DNA of 64,000 nucleotides from Fulvimarina pelagi HTCC2506 (GCF_000153705.1 NZ_DS022272.1:873348-937347), one strand, 5' to 3'; shown: positions 18,899 to 29,259, counted from the first letter of the stretch. Program-made: numbers and translations. The notes: generated by a model not told the origin, from the letters alone.

Positions 18899-20650
18899 AT
18901 GATGAACATGTTCGCCGATTTCGAAATGCGGGTCAGGGCCGCCGTTTCGACCGTCCTTACCGATATCGGCCATGCGGTGCCCGATCTGGAACGCGTAACG
19001 GTCGAGCCGCCGCGCGATCCGGCCCATGGCGATCTTGCGAGCAATGCTGCCATGGTGCTGGCAAAGCCAATGGGGCTGAAGCCGCGCGATCTCGCCGAGA
19101 AGATCGCGGAAAAGCTGGGGGCGGATGAAGATATCGCATCGGTCGAGATCGCCGGCCCCGGCTTCATCAATATGCGGCTCGCGCCGGCCTTTTGGCCGCG
19201 CCATCTGAGAGAAATGCTGAACGCTCGGCTCGATTACGGCCGCGGTGCGCCGACCGGCCGGAAGATCAATGTCGAATATGTCTCGGCCAATCCAACCGGC
19301 CCCATGCATGTGGGCCATTGCCGGGGCGCAGTCGTCGGCGATGCCCTCGCGCGGCTTCTCGCCTTTTCCGGCGAGGAGGTGACGAAGGAATACTACGTCA
19401 ACGATGCCGGAGAGCAGATCGGGGTTCTCGCCCGGTCGGCGTTCCTGCGCTACCGCGAGGCGCTCGGCGAGAAGATCGGCATGATCCCCGAGGGTCTCTA
19501 TCCTGGCGACTATCTGAAGCCGCTCGGTCGCTCGCTGGCGGATGAATTCGGCGACAGTCTTCGGGACAAGCCTCAGGCCGAATGGGAGCCGATCGTTCGG
19601 GATCGAGCGATCGAAGCCATGATGGATATGATCCGTGAAGACCTGAAGACCCTCGGCATAGAGCACGAGGTCTTCTTCTCCGAGCGCACCCTGCACGATG
19701 CCGACGGCGGCAAGATCGCGAACGCAATCGCCAATCTTGAGGAAAAAGGCTATGTCTATCGCGGCGCGCTGCCGCCGCCCAAGGGCAAGCCGCAGGAGGA
19801 CTGGGAGGATCGGGAGCAGACTCTGCTGCGCTCTACAGCCGTGGGCGACGATCAGGACCGGCCGCTTGTCAAGTCGAACGGACTCTACACTTATTTCGCT
19901 GCCGACGTCGCGTATTTCCGCGACAAGTATGAGCGCGGCTTCTCAGAGATGATCTTCGTCCTTGGGGCGGACCATTCGGGCTACGTGAAGCGGCTCGAAG
20001 CGGTTGCCAAGGCGATCTCCGGTGGGACGGCGAAGGCGACGGCGATCCTCTGCCAGCTCGTGAAACTATACCGGGACGGCGCGCCGGTGAAGATGTCGAA
20101 GCGTTCCGGTGATTTCGTTACACTCGCTGAGGTCGTCGAAGAGGTGGGCCGCGATCCGGTCCGCTTCATGATGCTCTATCGCAAAAGCGATGCCCCGCTC
20201 GACTTCGACTTTCAGAAGGTAACCGAGCAATCGAAAGATAATCCGGTTTTCTATGTCCAGTACGCCCATGCCAGGGCTCACTCGATCTTCCGCCAAGCAC
20301 GGGAAACGGGTTTCGACGTTTCGATCGGCGCGCCGATCGAAGCTGACCTCAACCTTTTGCGGGATGAGGGCGAAACCGGGCTGATCGCCAAGCTTGCCGA
20401 GTTCCCGCGGGTCGTTCAATCCGCAGCGAACGCCCGCGAGCCACACCGTCTGGCCTTCTATCTATATGATCTCGCTTCGGCCTTCCATGCTCAATACAAT
20501 CGGGGCAAAGACCTGCCGCAGTTACGCTTTGTTAATCCTAGCGCGCCAGAATCCAGTCTCGCCCGGCTGGCATTGGTCGACGCCGTTGCGACTGTCGTGC
20601 GATCGGGTCTCGATATCATTGGCGCCCAAGCCCCTGAGGAAATGCGATAG
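18899..20650 (+). CDS. argS: Arginine--tRNA ligase
   Basis: A 583-residue class I synthetase charging tRNA-Arg. The N-terminal Add-1 domain (residues 1-110) precedes the ATP-binding signature [16 protein letters not shown] (HVGH at 137-140). [12 protein letters not shown] supplies the second signature, which many ArgRS enzymes lack or modify. The helical anticodon-binding domain ends the protein ([19 protein letters not shown]). ATG 18899 or ATG 18902 can serve as start. It lies 76 bp after dgt. Confidence 0.97.
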   Translation: MMNMFADFEMRVRAAVSTVLTDIGHAVPDLERVTVEPPRDPAHGDLASNAAMVLAKPMGLKPRDLAEKIAEKLGADEDIASVEIAGPGFINMRLAPAFWPRHLREMLNARLDYGRGAPTGRKINVEYVSANPTGPMHVGHCRGAVVGDALARLLAFSGEEVTKEYYVNDAGEQIGVLARSAFLRYREALGEKIGMIPEGLYPGDYLKPLGRSLADEFGDSLRDKPQAEWEPIVRDRAIEAMMDMIREDLKTLGIEHEVFFSERTLHDADGGKIANAIANLEEKGYVYRGALPPPKGKPQEDWEDREQTLLRSTAVGDDQDRPLVKSNGLYTYFAADVAYFRDKYERGFSEMIFVLGADHSGYVKRLEAVAKAISGGTAKATAILCQLVKLYRDGAPVKMSKRSGDFVTLAEVVEEVGRDPVRFMMLYRKSDAPLDFDFQKVTEQSKDNPVFYVQYAHARAHSIFRQARETGFDVSIGAPIEADLNLLRDEGETGLIAKLAEFPRVVQSAANAREPHRLAFYLYDLASAFHAQYNRGKDLPQLRFVNPSAPESSLARLALVDAVATVVRSGLDIIGAQAPEEMR

Positions 20651-20734
20651 TCCATCACGCTTTGGCCAATTTCGTCTTCTAGCCCTCTCAAAATGCACGT
20701 TGAGGGGCGTGCCGGGGATGTATGGGGATGATTG

Positions 20735-22963
20735 ATGGACGATAGATCGGGCACCGGACCGGGACCATCCGAATTTGCGGGTGCCGACCAGGACGATCCT
20801 TTCGCCGAACTCGCCAAACTAATCGAAGCACCATGGGGTGAGCCGATCTCGAGACCGGCGGCCAAAGTCAATACCGTTGCCGAGCGCCTTGCACCTGCCT
20901 CCGAACCCGATCCAGAGTTCGAAGCCTTCGCCGAGAACGCGCCCCTAGAGGGCATCGCAACTGAAAGCGATGCGCCGAGCGAGGATCTGCGGATCGGCGA
21001 GACCGTCGACGTGTTGGATGCGAGCGATGCGGACATTGATCTAGAAGAGGAGGAGCCTTCCGTCGCCAATGACGTTGCTTCTCCGATTGAAGCCGCGGCA
21101 GCAAAAGAGACGGCAGTATTTCCCGCTTCGGCCGATATGGCATTCGAGTTGAAGCCGAGCTTCGATGATTTTTCATCTACGAAGGATTCGTCAGTCGCAG
21201 AAGCGGCGGCCCAGCAAGCGGCGAATTTGGTAGTCGACCATTTCGGTCTCGACAGTGCGATCGCAAGTGAACTCGACGTCGAACTTGCAGACTTCGCCAA
21301 AGATATTGGCGCTAATGGTTCGGCCGACGTAGTCGAAGCTCCGGCTGAACCGGTCGAACCCGCCAAACCTCGGGCCCGCCCGCACTTTGGCGCAGCGATC
21401 TTCGGTCAGCATAAGAGCGGTGCGATCGCGAAAACGGAAACCACTAGCCCCGTCACAGTATCTGATCCGGTGCTCGAGCCGCTCGCAGTCGACAAAAGCG
21501 ATACCGCTGGAAAAGGCGATGACGGTTTCGACGTCGAATTCGCGATGGCCCTAGAGGGGCTTTCCGCGCCGGCTGATCCGCTGGCCGGTAAGGTTCGCAA
21601 GACAGAAGCATTCGCGCCCGAACGCAGAGCAGAAGAGGAGAAGGTCGAGAGTGTTTTCGACGACTTCGACTCTCTGCTTGCCAGTGAAATAGCGACGCTC
21701 AATCTCGATAAGGCCCCTTCTCAAGCGATTGAAGACACGCCGGCGCCTGAGGCGAGCGATTCCGCTTCGGAATCTGCTGCCGACTCCGACGACATCGAGC
21801 GGGAGCCTCTTCCCCGCATCCTGTCGACTTTTTCCGAAAGCGCGCCCTCCGGGTCCCGCGTTGCAGCATCTCCGGTTCGCTCCTTCCGCAGCTTGCCCTT
21901 TCAAAAGCTGGCGGCCGGCATCGTCGGCCTTGCGATGCTCGGTGGCGCTGGCATGCTCGTGTTCGGCGGGTCGGGCGACGAGGACGGCGCAGCCGAACCG
22001 CTGATCGTCAAGGCGGACGCGGAACCGGTGAAGATCGCTCCGCCCGATCCCGGCGGCAAGCAGGTCGCGAATCAGAATCGGGCCACCTACGAAAAGGTCG
22101 CGAACGCCGACGCCGACGGCAAGACGCAGCAGGAAGCGCTGATTTCGGCATCGGAGAAGCCGATCGATCTGTCGCAGAAAGCGCCGGAGAGCTATGAGAA
22201 TCTGCCCGGTGTGCAGTCGTCCGCGTTTGCCATCGCGATGAGCGATTCAAAGCCGGCATCTGCCGAGCCGACCCTTCAGCCGCGCCGTGTCAAGACGGTG
22301 ACAGTCCTGCCGGACGGAACGATTGTCGCGAACAAGGAGACGGAGTCGCTCGAACCGAGAAGCGCTCTTATCGACGCTGCCGCGCGCCCGCTTGAAGGTC
22401 GGCAAACGATTGGCGGGATCGCAACGCCCGCCTCTGCCGAGCAGGCGACGCTTGCCGGTTCGGCCGACCTCGCGGCGATTGAGGCAATGGCCAATGCTTC
22501 GGCCACAAACTCCAGTGATGAAATGGTCATGACCGGGAACTCGGAGATCGTTGGTGAACCGGCACCGGATGTGCCTGTTCCTTCCATGAAGCCGAAGGCG
22601 CCCGAACGCCGTGTCGCTTCGCTCGAGCCAGTTGTACCGCCCTCAGCACCGGCGGTTGATACGAATGCAGCGACCGGCGAGAGCGATTCCGCTTCTTCGA
22701 GTGCGTCAGCGCCGGGACCGGATATCTGGTATGTACAGATGTCGTCACAGCCGAATGCCGAAGCGGCCCAGGCTTCCGCTCAAACCGTTGCTTCGAAATA
22801 TTCGAGCATCGTCTCGGATCGCAAGGTGATGATTCAGGCGGCCGAAATACCCGGCAAGGGAACCTATCACCGTGTCCGTCTCGCCGCGTCGTCCAGGCAG
22901 GAAGCGATCAACCTGTGCGAACAGATGAAATCAGCCGGCGGAAGCTGCTACGTAGCGCGCTGA
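20735..22963 (+). CDS. SPOR domain-containing inner-membrane protein
   Basis: A 742-residue protein with a long acidic, Ala/Glu-rich cytoplasmic region (1-375). A single membrane segment lies near residues 385-405 (AAGIVGLAMLGGAGMLVFGG), followed by a disordered periplasmic linker rich in Pro and Ala. The C-terminal SPOR domain begins at IWYVQMSSQPNAEAAQ and ends GGSCYVAR. SPOR domains bind peptidoglycan stripped of stem peptides at the division septum, so a role in cell division or wall remodelling is likely. ATG 20735 is favoured over TTG 20732 by the GGGGA 7 nt upstream. It lies between argS and nagZ, the standard Rhizobiales context. Confidence 0.82.
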   Translation: MDDRSGTGPGPSEFAGADQDDPFAELAKLIEAPWGEPISRPAAKVNTVAERLAPASEPDPEFEAFAENAPLEGIATESDAPSEDLRIGETVDVLDASDADIDLEEEEPSVANDVASPIEAAAAKETAVFPASADMAFELKPSFDDFSSTKDSSVAEAAAQQAANLVVDHFGLDSAIASELDVELADFAKDIGANGSADVVEAPAEPVEPAKPRARPHFGAAIFGQHKSGAIAKTETTSPVTVSDPVLEPLAVDKSDTAGKGDDGFDVEFAMALEGLSAPADPLAGKVRKTEAFAPERRAEEEKVESVFDDFDSLLASEIATLNLDKAPSQAIEDTPAPEASDSASESAADSDDIEREPLPRILSTFSESAPSGSRVAASPVRSFRSLPFQKLAAGIVGLAMLGGAGMLVFGGSGDEDGAAEPLIVKADAEPVKIAPPDPGGKQVANQNRATYEKVANADADGKTQQEALISASEKPIDLSQKAPESYENLPGVQSSAFAIAMSDSKPASAEPTLQPRRVKTVTVLPDGTIVANKETESLEPRSALIDAAARPLEGRQTIGGIATPASAEQATLAGSADLAAIEAMANASATNSSDEMVMTGNSEIVGEPAPDVPVPSMKPKAPERRVASLEPVVPPSAPAVDTNAATGESDSASSSASAPGPDIWYVQMSSQPNAEAAQASAQTVASKYSSIVSDRKVMIQAAEIPGKGTYHRVRLAASSRQEAINLCEQMKSAGGSCYVAR

Positions 22964-23076
22964 TCGCAACGGGCGTCGGCGGGCTTGGCTTCGTCGGCCA
23001 CAAGCTAGCTTCAGGTTCTAAGAAGACGTTCGATGATTCGCCCGGATCGCGCGGCGACACGAGTATGGACTTATCC

Positions 23077-24099
23077 ATGAGCGACGCAAAATCCTGGATC
23101 GCCGCGCCGCTCGGCCTCGAACCGAGTCGCGAGGAACGCCAGTTCTTCGCAGGCGAACGGCCTTGGGGCTTCATTCTGTTCGCGCGCAACATCGACGGTC
23201 CCTCACAACTGACGGAACTCGTCGAAATGCTCAAGGAGCTCGGCGGGCGTGAGACAACGCCGATTTTCATCGATCAGGAAGGCGGCCGGATCCGTCGCCT
23301 GATGCCGCCTCTTGCGCCCAACCGACCGGCGCCACGCGTAATTGGCGATCTCTACCGTGAGGATGGCGAATCGGGTCGGCGGCTTGCCTACCTACATGGC
23401 CGACTGCTGGCCGCTGATCTCATGCGCTATGGAATCAACGCCGACTGCGTGCCTTGCATAGATGTTCCGGTGGAAGGTGCCCACGACATCATCGGCGACC
23501 GTGCTTTGAGCAATGATCCGCATGAGGTCGCCGTTCTCGGGCGGGCGATGGCTGAAGGGTGCATGGCTGGCGGTGTGTTGCCGGTTCTGAAGCACATGCC
23601 GGGCCACGGCCGGGGCAGGGCCGATTCTCACAAGGAACTGCCGATTGTAGACGCGAAGCACTACGAGTTGGCAGCGCGCGATTTTCTGCCCTTCGCCGAG
23701 CTGTCGGACATGCCGTGTGCCATGAGCGCACACATTCTCTTCAGCGATATCGATTCGCAGCGCCCCGCGACGCTATCCCCGGTGATCATCGAAGACGTTA
23801 TTCGCGGCGAGATCGGCTTCGAGGGCCTCTTGATGACAGACGATATCTCAATGAAGGCGCTGAAGGGTCCTTACGACGAGAGAGCGCGCGCTTCGATCAG
23901 CGCCGGTTGCGACATCGTTCTCCACTGCAACGGCGACATGCAGGAGATGCGACCGCTGGTTCGCGGCGTTCCGGTATTGGATGGCGAATCCCGCCGCCGC
24001 GCCATCCACGCGGAGAGCTATCTGACGCAGCCTGCGGATAGCGAACAGTTGGACGCCATGGGCGAGGAATACGACCGACTACTTTCCGTTCTCGTTTAA
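23077..24099 (+). CDS. nagZ: Beta-N-acetylhexosaminidase, GH3 family (NagZ)
   Basis: A 340-residue glycoside hydrolase family 3 enzyme that removes N-acetylglucosamine from muropeptides during peptidoglycan recycling. The family signature is GVLPVLKHMPGHGRGRADSH, with the mobile-loop His that acts as general acid partner, and LLMTDDISMKA carries the catalytic Asp nucleophile. The N-terminus WGFILFARNIDG and the substrate segment IDQEGGRIRRL are typical. ATG 23077 gives the usual cytoplasmic N-terminus; ATG 23065 is four codons longer. The same frame stays open back to GTG 22915, inside the SPOR gene, and that extension reads like a twin-arginine signal (see findings). Confidence 0.9.
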   Translation: MSDAKSWIAAPLGLEPSREERQFFAGERPWGFILFARNIDGPSQLTELVEMLKELGGRETTPIFIDQEGGRIRRLMPPLAPNRPAPRVIGDLYREDGESGRRLAYLHGRLLAADLMRYGINADCVPCIDVPVEGAHDIIGDRALSNDPHEVAVLGRAMAEGCMAGGVLPVLKHMPGHGRGRADSHKELPIVDAKHYELAARDFLPFAELSDMPCAMSAHILFSDIDSQRPATLSPVIIEDVIRGEIGFEGLLMTDDISMKALKGPYDERARASISAGCDIVLHCNGDMQEMRPLVRGVPVLDGESRRRAIHAESYLTQPADSEQLDAMGEEYDRLLSVLV

Positions 24100-24170
24100 T
24101 CTCCTCGGCGCACGCGACGCCAAGACCGCTTGCGCAAGCGTCGAGGAATCATTACCGAACAAGGCATTGG

Positions 24171-25343
24171 GTGGAGCTCGGCGGGACCGCCGGGCCCTTA
24201 GTCGATTCGGGACGTGCCGAAATCTTGCTTTCTCGCACCAAGACAGCAGCGCCGCTCTCGCCTTCGGTACGTACCAGCGCTGGCGTCAGCTTTGCAGCCA
24301 ACCTTACCTTCGAGGCCATCCGACATCGACTTGGCTCGAAAGAGGTACTGGGCGGCATCGATCTGTTGGCGGAAGCTGGAAAGATCCTCTGCCTGCTCGG
24401 TCCTTCGGGGTCGGGCAAGACGACGCTTCTTCGGATCGCCGCAGGTATCGAACGCCAGAGCGAGGGCCGGCTTCTGGTGAACGGACGTGAAATGGCTGGA
24501 CCGGATCAGTTCGTGCCGCCCGAGCGTCGCGGCGTGGGTCTGATGTTCCAAGATTACGCGCTCTTCCCCCACATGACGCTCCTGAAGAATGTCGCTTTCG
24601 GCCTTTCGGGACTGTCTTCGACCGCCGCGAAGCGCGCGGCAGGGTCGGCGCTCGAGCGGGTCGGTCTTGCGCACCGGGCAGATCAGTATCCCCATATGCT
24701 CTCAGGCGGTGAGCAGCAGCGGGTAGCTTTGGCTCGCGCCCTTGCTCCACGCCCTTCGGTCCTCCTGATGGACGAACCCTTCTCCGGCCTCGACAGCCGG
24801 TTGAAGGACGTCATCCGCACCGACACGCTGCAGATTCTCCGTGAAACGCATGCGACCGCAATCGTCGTCACGCACGACGCTGAGGAGGCAATGCGGATGG
24901 GCGACAAGATTGCGCTCCTTCGTGATGGCAAGCTCGTCCAGACGGGGTCGGGTGCGGAAATCTATCGTCGCCCCGCAGATCTCTTCGCGGCAGGCTTCTT
25001 CTCGGAGCTCAATGTACTTGAAGCCGAGGCCCTTGGAGGGCGTGTCGTGACGGGACTTGGTCCGGTGGCGCACACCGATCGAACTGACGGGACCAAGTTG
25101 ACGGTCGCCCTCCGTCTCAATGGACTGCGGCTCGGGGAGAGCAATTCTGGCGTCTGCGGGCGGATCGTTTCCCGGCGCTTCCTCGGTGGGGTCGATTTGT
25201 TCACTGTCGCTGTCGAAGGCATCGACGAACCGCTGCGGTCCCGCATGCGGGCGGGGATCGTCTCCGAAAGCGGTCGAGATGTCGTCGTTTCGGTCGACGC
25301 GCGGGACGTGTTCGTGTTTGAAAAAGACGTCAGCGATCGTTAG
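24171..25343 (+). CDS. ABC transporter ATP-binding protein, FbpC/PotA-like, orphan
   Basis: A 390-residue ABC ATPase with a C-terminal TOBE-like domain, as in importers for ferric iron, spermidine, thiamine or sulfate. Visible parts: Walker A GPSGSGKTTLL near residue 80, Q-loop FQDYALFPHMT, signature LSGGEQQRVALARAL, Walker B VLLMDEPFSGLD, switch His VVTHDAEEAMRMGD. Residues 270-385 form the regulatory tail. No permease or binding-protein gene is adjacent, so the substrate is unknown. It occupies the place between nagZ and tatA where related genomes carry scpA-scpB. The start is uncertain: GTG 24171 has a poor ribosome binding site, and the first 45 residues are not conserved-looking. Confidence 0.85.
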   Translation: MELGGTAGPLVDSGRAEILLSRTKTAAPLSPSVRTSAGVSFAANLTFEAIRHRLGSKEVLGGIDLLAEAGKILCLLGPSGSGKTTLLRIAAGIERQSEGRLLVNGREMAGPDQFVPPERRGVGLMFQDYALFPHMTLLKNVAFGLSGLSSTAAKRAAGSALERVGLAHRADQYPHMLSGGEQQRVALARALAPRPSVLLMDEPFSGLDSRLKDVIRTDTLQILRETHATAIVVTHDAEEAMRMGDKIALLRDGKLVQTGSGAEIYRRPADLFAAGFFSELNVLEAEALGGRVVTGLGPVAHTDRTDGTKLTVALRLNGLRLGESNSGVCGRIVSRRFLGGVDLFTVAVEGIDEPLRSRMRAGIVSESGRDVVVSVDARDVFVFEKDVSDR

Positions 25344-25402
25344 TTAAGTCTAGCAAGGTTTAGGTAGCCGGGCGAAGTCGCTCGGGGGTACGGAGAGTTT
25401 CC

Positions 25403-25636
25403 ATGGGTAGCTTCAGCATCTGGCACTGGCTGATCGTTCTTGCGGTCGTGCTTCTGCTCTTCGGGCGCGGCAAAATCCCCGAGCTGATGGGCGATGTCGC
25501 AAAGGGAATCAAAAGCTTTAAGAAGGGCATGAAGGACGACGAGGAGTCTACGCAGGCTCAGGAGCGTCGCGGACTCGATGATCATTCGGGTCAGACTGTC
25601 CAGCGCGAGACGAAGACCGACAAGACGACCGTCTGA
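25403..25636 (+). CDS. tatA: Sec-independent protein translocase subunit TatA
   Basis: A 77-residue protein with one N-terminal membrane helix ([20 protein letters not shown]), the [17 protein letters not shown] hinge and amphipathic helix, and a short charged tail. TatA oligomers form the passage through which folded twin-arginine substrates cross the inner membrane. CGGAGAG lies 6-12 nt before the ATG. First gene of tatABC. Confidence 0.96.
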   Translation: MGSFSIWHWLIVLAVVLLLFGRGKIPELMGDVAKGIKSFKKGMKDDEESTQAQERRGLDDHSGQTVQRETKTDKTTV

Positions 25637-25706
25637 TCCATTCCGTTTTGAGGACGCGTAAGGCGGCGGGAGCCTTCCGCCGCTCCGGCCGCGTCGAGGA
25701 CTGAGC

Positions 25707-26186
25707 ATGTTTCCCGATATCGGCTGGACCGAGATGATGGTCGTGGCGGTCGTTCTGATCGTCGTCGTCGGTCCCAAGGATCTGCCGGGCATGTTGCGCA
25801 CCTTCGGCCGCGCCATGAAGCAGATGCGCTCCATGGCCGGCGACTTCCGCAAGCAGTTCGACGAAGCCCTTAAGGAAGCCGAACTCGACGAGGTCAAGAA
25901 AACCGTCGACGACGTGCGCGGCCTCAACCCGCGCAAGCATGTGCGCGACGCGATGAAGCCGATGAAGGAGATCGGCGACGATATCCGCTCGTCCGTTAAA
26001 TCGGCAACCAAGATGGCGGACGATCATGTCGAGACCGCCGACCGCAAGCCGAACGCAGATTCCCCGGCGAAGAGCGCGGCGACCTCGCCGGCAAAGGGCG
26101 AATCGGCTGAAAGCAAACAGCCTTCGGGAGCGGTTGCTGAAAGCAAAGATTCGACCGAAGGCAATTCGATGGAGCGGACATCGTGA
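25707..26186 (+). CDS. tatB: Sec-independent protein translocase subunit TatB
   Basis: A 159-residue protein. The N-terminal membrane helix FPDIGWTEMMVVAVVLIVVV is followed by the hallmark GPKDLPGMLRTFGRAM and a long amphipathic helix, then a disordered Lys/Ser/Ala-rich tail. TatB pairs with TatC to recognise twin-arginine signals. Its end overlaps the tatC start by 4 bp (GTGA). Confidence 0.95.
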   Translation: MFPDIGWTEMMVVAVVLIVVVGPKDLPGMLRTFGRAMKQMRSMAGDFRKQFDEALKEAELDEVKKTVDDVRGLNPRKHVRDAMKPMKEIGDDIRSSVKSATKMADDHVETADRKPNADSPAKSAATSPAKGESAESKQPSGAVAESKDSTEGNSMERTS

Positions 26187-26986
26187 GCGCTCGCGACGAC
26201 GATATCGAGGCCTCCTCCGCACCTCTCATCGACCATCTGATAGAACTGCGGCAGCGGCTGATGCGCTCGATCATCGGCTTCTTTCTCGCGTTCATCCTCT
26301 GCTTCTTTTTTGCCAAAGAGCTATTCAATCTCCTGGTTGTCCCGTACCAGACGGCGTTCGATTGGTCGGGCATTCCGACCGAGCAGGCACGTTTCATCTA
26401 TACCGCACCGCAGGAGTTCTTTTTCACCCAGGTAAAGATTGCGGCCTTCGGAGGCTTCTTCCTCGCCTTCCCGCTGATTGCGGCACAGATCTACAAATTC
26501 GTCGCACCCGGTCTCTACAAGAACGAACGTGGGGCCTTTCTTCCTTTTCTCGTCGCGACGCCGGTTCTCTTTCTCATCGGCGCCTCGCTCGTCTACTTCT
26601 TCTTCACGCCCATGGTGATGTGGTTCTTCCTCTCCATGCAGCAGACGGGCGGAGATGGTCAGGCGATCATCGAGCTTCTGCCGAGCGTTTCGGAATACCT
26701 TTCTCTAATCATGACGCTGATCTTTGCGTTCGGGCTGGTCTTCCAACTACCGGTCGTCGCGACGCTTTTGGTGCGAGCCGGAATGACCACGGCGGAAGGC
26801 CTTGCAGGCAAGCGCAAATACGCGATCGTCATCGCTTTCATCGTCGCGGCGGTGATCACGCCGCCCGATCCGTTGTCCCAGATCGGTCTTGCCGTGCCGA
26901 CGATCCTTCTCTACGAGTTTTCCATTCTCGCGGCGCGATACATCGAGAGGAAGCGGGCACGGGAAATCGGCGAGGCCGGAGCCTAG
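26183..26986 (+). CDS. tatC: Sec-independent protein translocase subunit TatC
   Basis: A 267-residue inner-membrane protein with six predicted helices and the conserved N-terminal LIDHLIELRQRLMRS, which includes the Glu that contacts the twin-arginine motif. PQEFFFTQVKIAAFGGFFLAFP forms the first periplasmic cap and second helix. The GTG start overlaps the tatB stop. TatC is the signal-peptide receptor of the Tat translocase. Confidence 0.96.
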   Translation: MSARDDDIEASSAPLIDHLIELRQRLMRSIIGFFLAFILCFFFAKELFNLLVVPYQTAFDWSGIPTEQARFIYTAPQEFFFTQVKIAAFGGFFLAFPLIAAQIYKFVAPGLYKNERGAFLPFLVATPVLFLIGASLVYFFFTPMVMWFFLSMQQTGGDGQAIIELLPSVSEYLSLIMTLIFAFGLVFQLPVVATLLVRAGMTTAEGLAGKRKYAIVIAFIVAAVITPPDPLSQIGLAVPTILLYEFSILAARYIERKRAREIGEAGA

Positions 26987-27079
26987 ACACTTCCTTTCTC
27001 TGCGCCTGAATATGAAAAATGAAGAGCAGTTTGTCTTGAGCGATCGGTCCTCGTCAGCGATCGAGCGGAACGAGAGAAT

Positions 27080-28501
27080 ATGATCGATATCAGATGGATA
27101 CGCGATAATCCCAACAAGTTGGATGAGGCGCTCAAGGCGCGCGGAGCCGGCCCGGCCGCAATCGATCTGATAAAGCTCGACGAGAAGCGCCGTGACCATC
27201 TCAAGATTCTCCAGGATTTGCAGGCCCGCCGCAACGAAGCCTCGAAGGCTATCGGCAAGGCCAAGGGATCTGGCGATGACGCCAAGGCTGAAGAGCTGAT
27301 CGGCGAGGTTGCTAAGATCAAAAGCCAGCTGCAGGCCGGCGAAGCCGAGGAACGTCGGATCGATGCTGCTCTGCGCGACGGTCTCTCGCGTCTACCAAAC
27401 GTGCCGCTTGAGGATGTGCCTGTCGGGGCGGACGAGGGCGATAATGCTGAGCTCCGAAAGGTGGGCGAGAAGCCATCCTTCGCGTTCAAGCCAAAGGAGC
27501 ATTACGAGCTCGGCGAGGCGCTTGGTCTCATGGATTTCGAGCTTGCGGGTAAAATCTCCGGCTCGCGTTTCAATGTGCTGCGTGGCGAACTCGCGCGGCT
27601 CGAACGGGCGCTTGGGCAGTTCATGCTGGACCTTCACACCGGCGAACACGGATATGAGGAGGTGCAGCCGCCGGTTCTCGTGCGCAACGACGCCATGTAC
27701 GGCACCTCGCAACTGCCGAAATTCGGCGAGGACCTTTTCATCGGTGCATCCATGACCGGCCGCGCCCAGCAGACCGATGACGTGCTTGCGCAATACACGC
27801 GACCCGAGGATATCGAACGCCTGAAGTCCGGCGAGATAGAAGTCCGCGAGCTTGTGGCGAACGCCTTTGAAGATGCGCCGACCGAGGAGCAGTTCTGGCT
27901 GATCCCGACGGCCGAGGTTCCGCTCACGAATCTCGTGCGCGAGGAGACGCTCAGCGCCGAAGCGTTGCCGCGCCGAATGACTGCGCTAACGCCGTGCTTT
28001 CGCTCCGAAGCAGGTTCGGCGGGGCGCGACACCCGCGGCATGTTGCGCCAGCACCAGTTCAATAAAGTGGAACTCGTCTCAATCACCGACGAGCAGAGTT
28101 CGCTCGCCGAACTGGAACGCATGACGGCCTGCGCCGAAGAGGTGCTGAAGCGCCTCGGCCTGCCATATCGGGTCGTCACGCTTTGCACCGGCGATATGGG
28201 CTTTGCCGCGCGCAAGACGTATGACATCGAGGTCTGGCTGCCCGGACAGGATACTTACCGCGAAATCTCCTCTTGCTCGGTCTGTGGCGATTTCCAGGCT
28301 CGGCGCATGAATGCGCGTTACAAGGCGGAGGGCGAGAAACAGCAGCGCTTCGTCCATACACTGAACGGATCCGGCGTTGCGGTGGGTCGCGCGTTGATCG
28401 CCGTCATGGAGAATTATCAGCAGGAAGATGGCTCCATCCTCGTGCCAGATGTCCTGAAGCCATACATTGGCGGCGTCGAACGGATCGGGGGATCGGCTTG
28501 A
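27080..28501 (+). CDS. serS: Serine--tRNA ligase, with a roughly 50-residue insertion
   Basis: A 473-residue class II synthetase charging tRNA-Ser. Residues 30-105 form the N-terminal coiled-coil arm ([20 protein letters not shown]). Motif 2 is [20 protein letters not shown] and motif 3 [18 protein letters not shown]. Rhizobial SerRS enzymes are about 425-430 residues. The excess here lies between LPKFGEDLF (residue 220) and [13 protein letters not shown] (residue 272), an acidic helical-looking segment beginning [14 protein letters not shown]. The surrounding motifs are intact, so the enzyme should be functional. The TGA stop overlaps the TTG start of surE. Confidence 0.95.
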   Translation: MIDIRWIRDNPNKLDEALKARGAGPAAIDLIKLDEKRRDHLKILQDLQARRNEASKAIGKAKGSGDDAKAEELIGEVAKIKSQLQAGEAEERRIDAALRDGLSRLPNVPLEDVPVGADEGDNAELRKVGEKPSFAFKPKEHYELGEALGLMDFELAGKISGSRFNVLRGELARLERALGQFMLDLHTGEHGYEEVQPPVLVRNDAMYGTSQLPKFGEDLFIGASMTGRAQQTDDVLAQYTRPEDIERLKSGEIEVRELVANAFEDAPTEEQFWLIPTAEVPLTNLVREETLSAEALPRRMTALTPCFRSEAGSAGRDTRGMLRQHQFNKVELVSITDEQSSLAELERMTACAEEVLKRLGLPYRVVTLCTGDMGFAARKTYDIEVWLPGQDTYREISSCSVCGDFQARRMNARYKAEGEKQQRFVHTLNGSGVAVGRALIAVMENYQQEDGSILVPDVLKPYIGGVERIGGSA

Positions 28502-29259
28502 CCCGTATTCTCATCACCAACGACGACGGCATCAACTCGGACGGACTTGCAGCGCTGGAGCGGATTGCGGCCGCAATATCGGAGGATGTCTGGACGGTAG
28601 CACCGGAAACCGATCAGAGCGGTCTCGCGCACTCGCTGACCCTGTCTCACCCGCTTCGCCTGAGAAAGCTTGGTGAGAAGCGCTTCGCCTTGACTGGCAC
28701 CCCGACGGATTGCGTTATCATGGCGACGCGCAGATTGATGGATACGCCTCCCGATATCGTTCTGTCCGGCATCAACGTCGGCCAGAACGTCGCAGACGAT
28801 GTCACCTATTCCGGTACTGTTGCAGGGGCCATGGAAGGCGCGATGTTGGGCGTGCGCTCCATCGCGCTCAGCCAAGCCTTCGACCGTAAAAAACGTATGA
28901 CCGAGCCGTGGGCGACGGCCGAGCGGCACGGACCCGAGGTCATCAGCAAGCTGATGACCTGCGATCTGCCGGGCGGGCATCTCTTCAACGTCAATTTCCC
29001 CGTGCGCGAGCCGGAGGCGGTCGAAGGGGTTCGTGTGACGCGTCAGGGAAAGCTGGAATACGCACTCGGCATCGAAGAGCGACAAGACGGCCGCGGCTAT
29101 CCGTACTTCTGGCTCAAGTTCGGTCGACAGACCGGACCGGACGTAGAGCATTCCGATCTCGGCGCGCTAAGGGATGGCTTCATTTCCGTGACGCCGTTGC
29201 ATCTCGATTTGACCGCCGATCACATGCTTGATCGCCTCGGAGATCATTTCGGACGATGA
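28498..29259 (+). CDS. surE: 5'/3'-nucleotidase SurE
   Basis: A 253-residue metal-dependent nucleoside monophosphatase linked with survival in stationary phase. The N-terminus [15 protein letters not shown] holds the metal-binding Asp-Asp pair, [19 protein letters not shown] the conserved Asn and active-site loop, and HLFNVNFP the later strand. TTG 28498 is the start: it begins the first beta strand directly, overlaps the serS stop, and has GGGGGA 6-10 nt upstream. It is followed by pcm with a 4-bp overlap, the order also seen in Escherichia coli surE-pcm-nlpD. Confidence 0.93.
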   Translation: MTRILITNDDGINSDGLAALERIAAAISEDVWTVAPETDQSGLAHSLTLSHPLRLRKLGEKRFALTGTPTDCVIMATRRLMDTPPDIVLSGINVGQNVADDVTYSGTVAGAMEGAMLGVRSIALSQAFDRKKRMTEPWATAERHGPEVISKLMTCDLPGGHLFNVNFPVREPEAVEGVRVTRQGKLEYALGIEERQDGRGYPYFWLKFGRQTGPDVEHSDLGALRDGFISVTPLHLDLTADHMLDRLGDHFGR

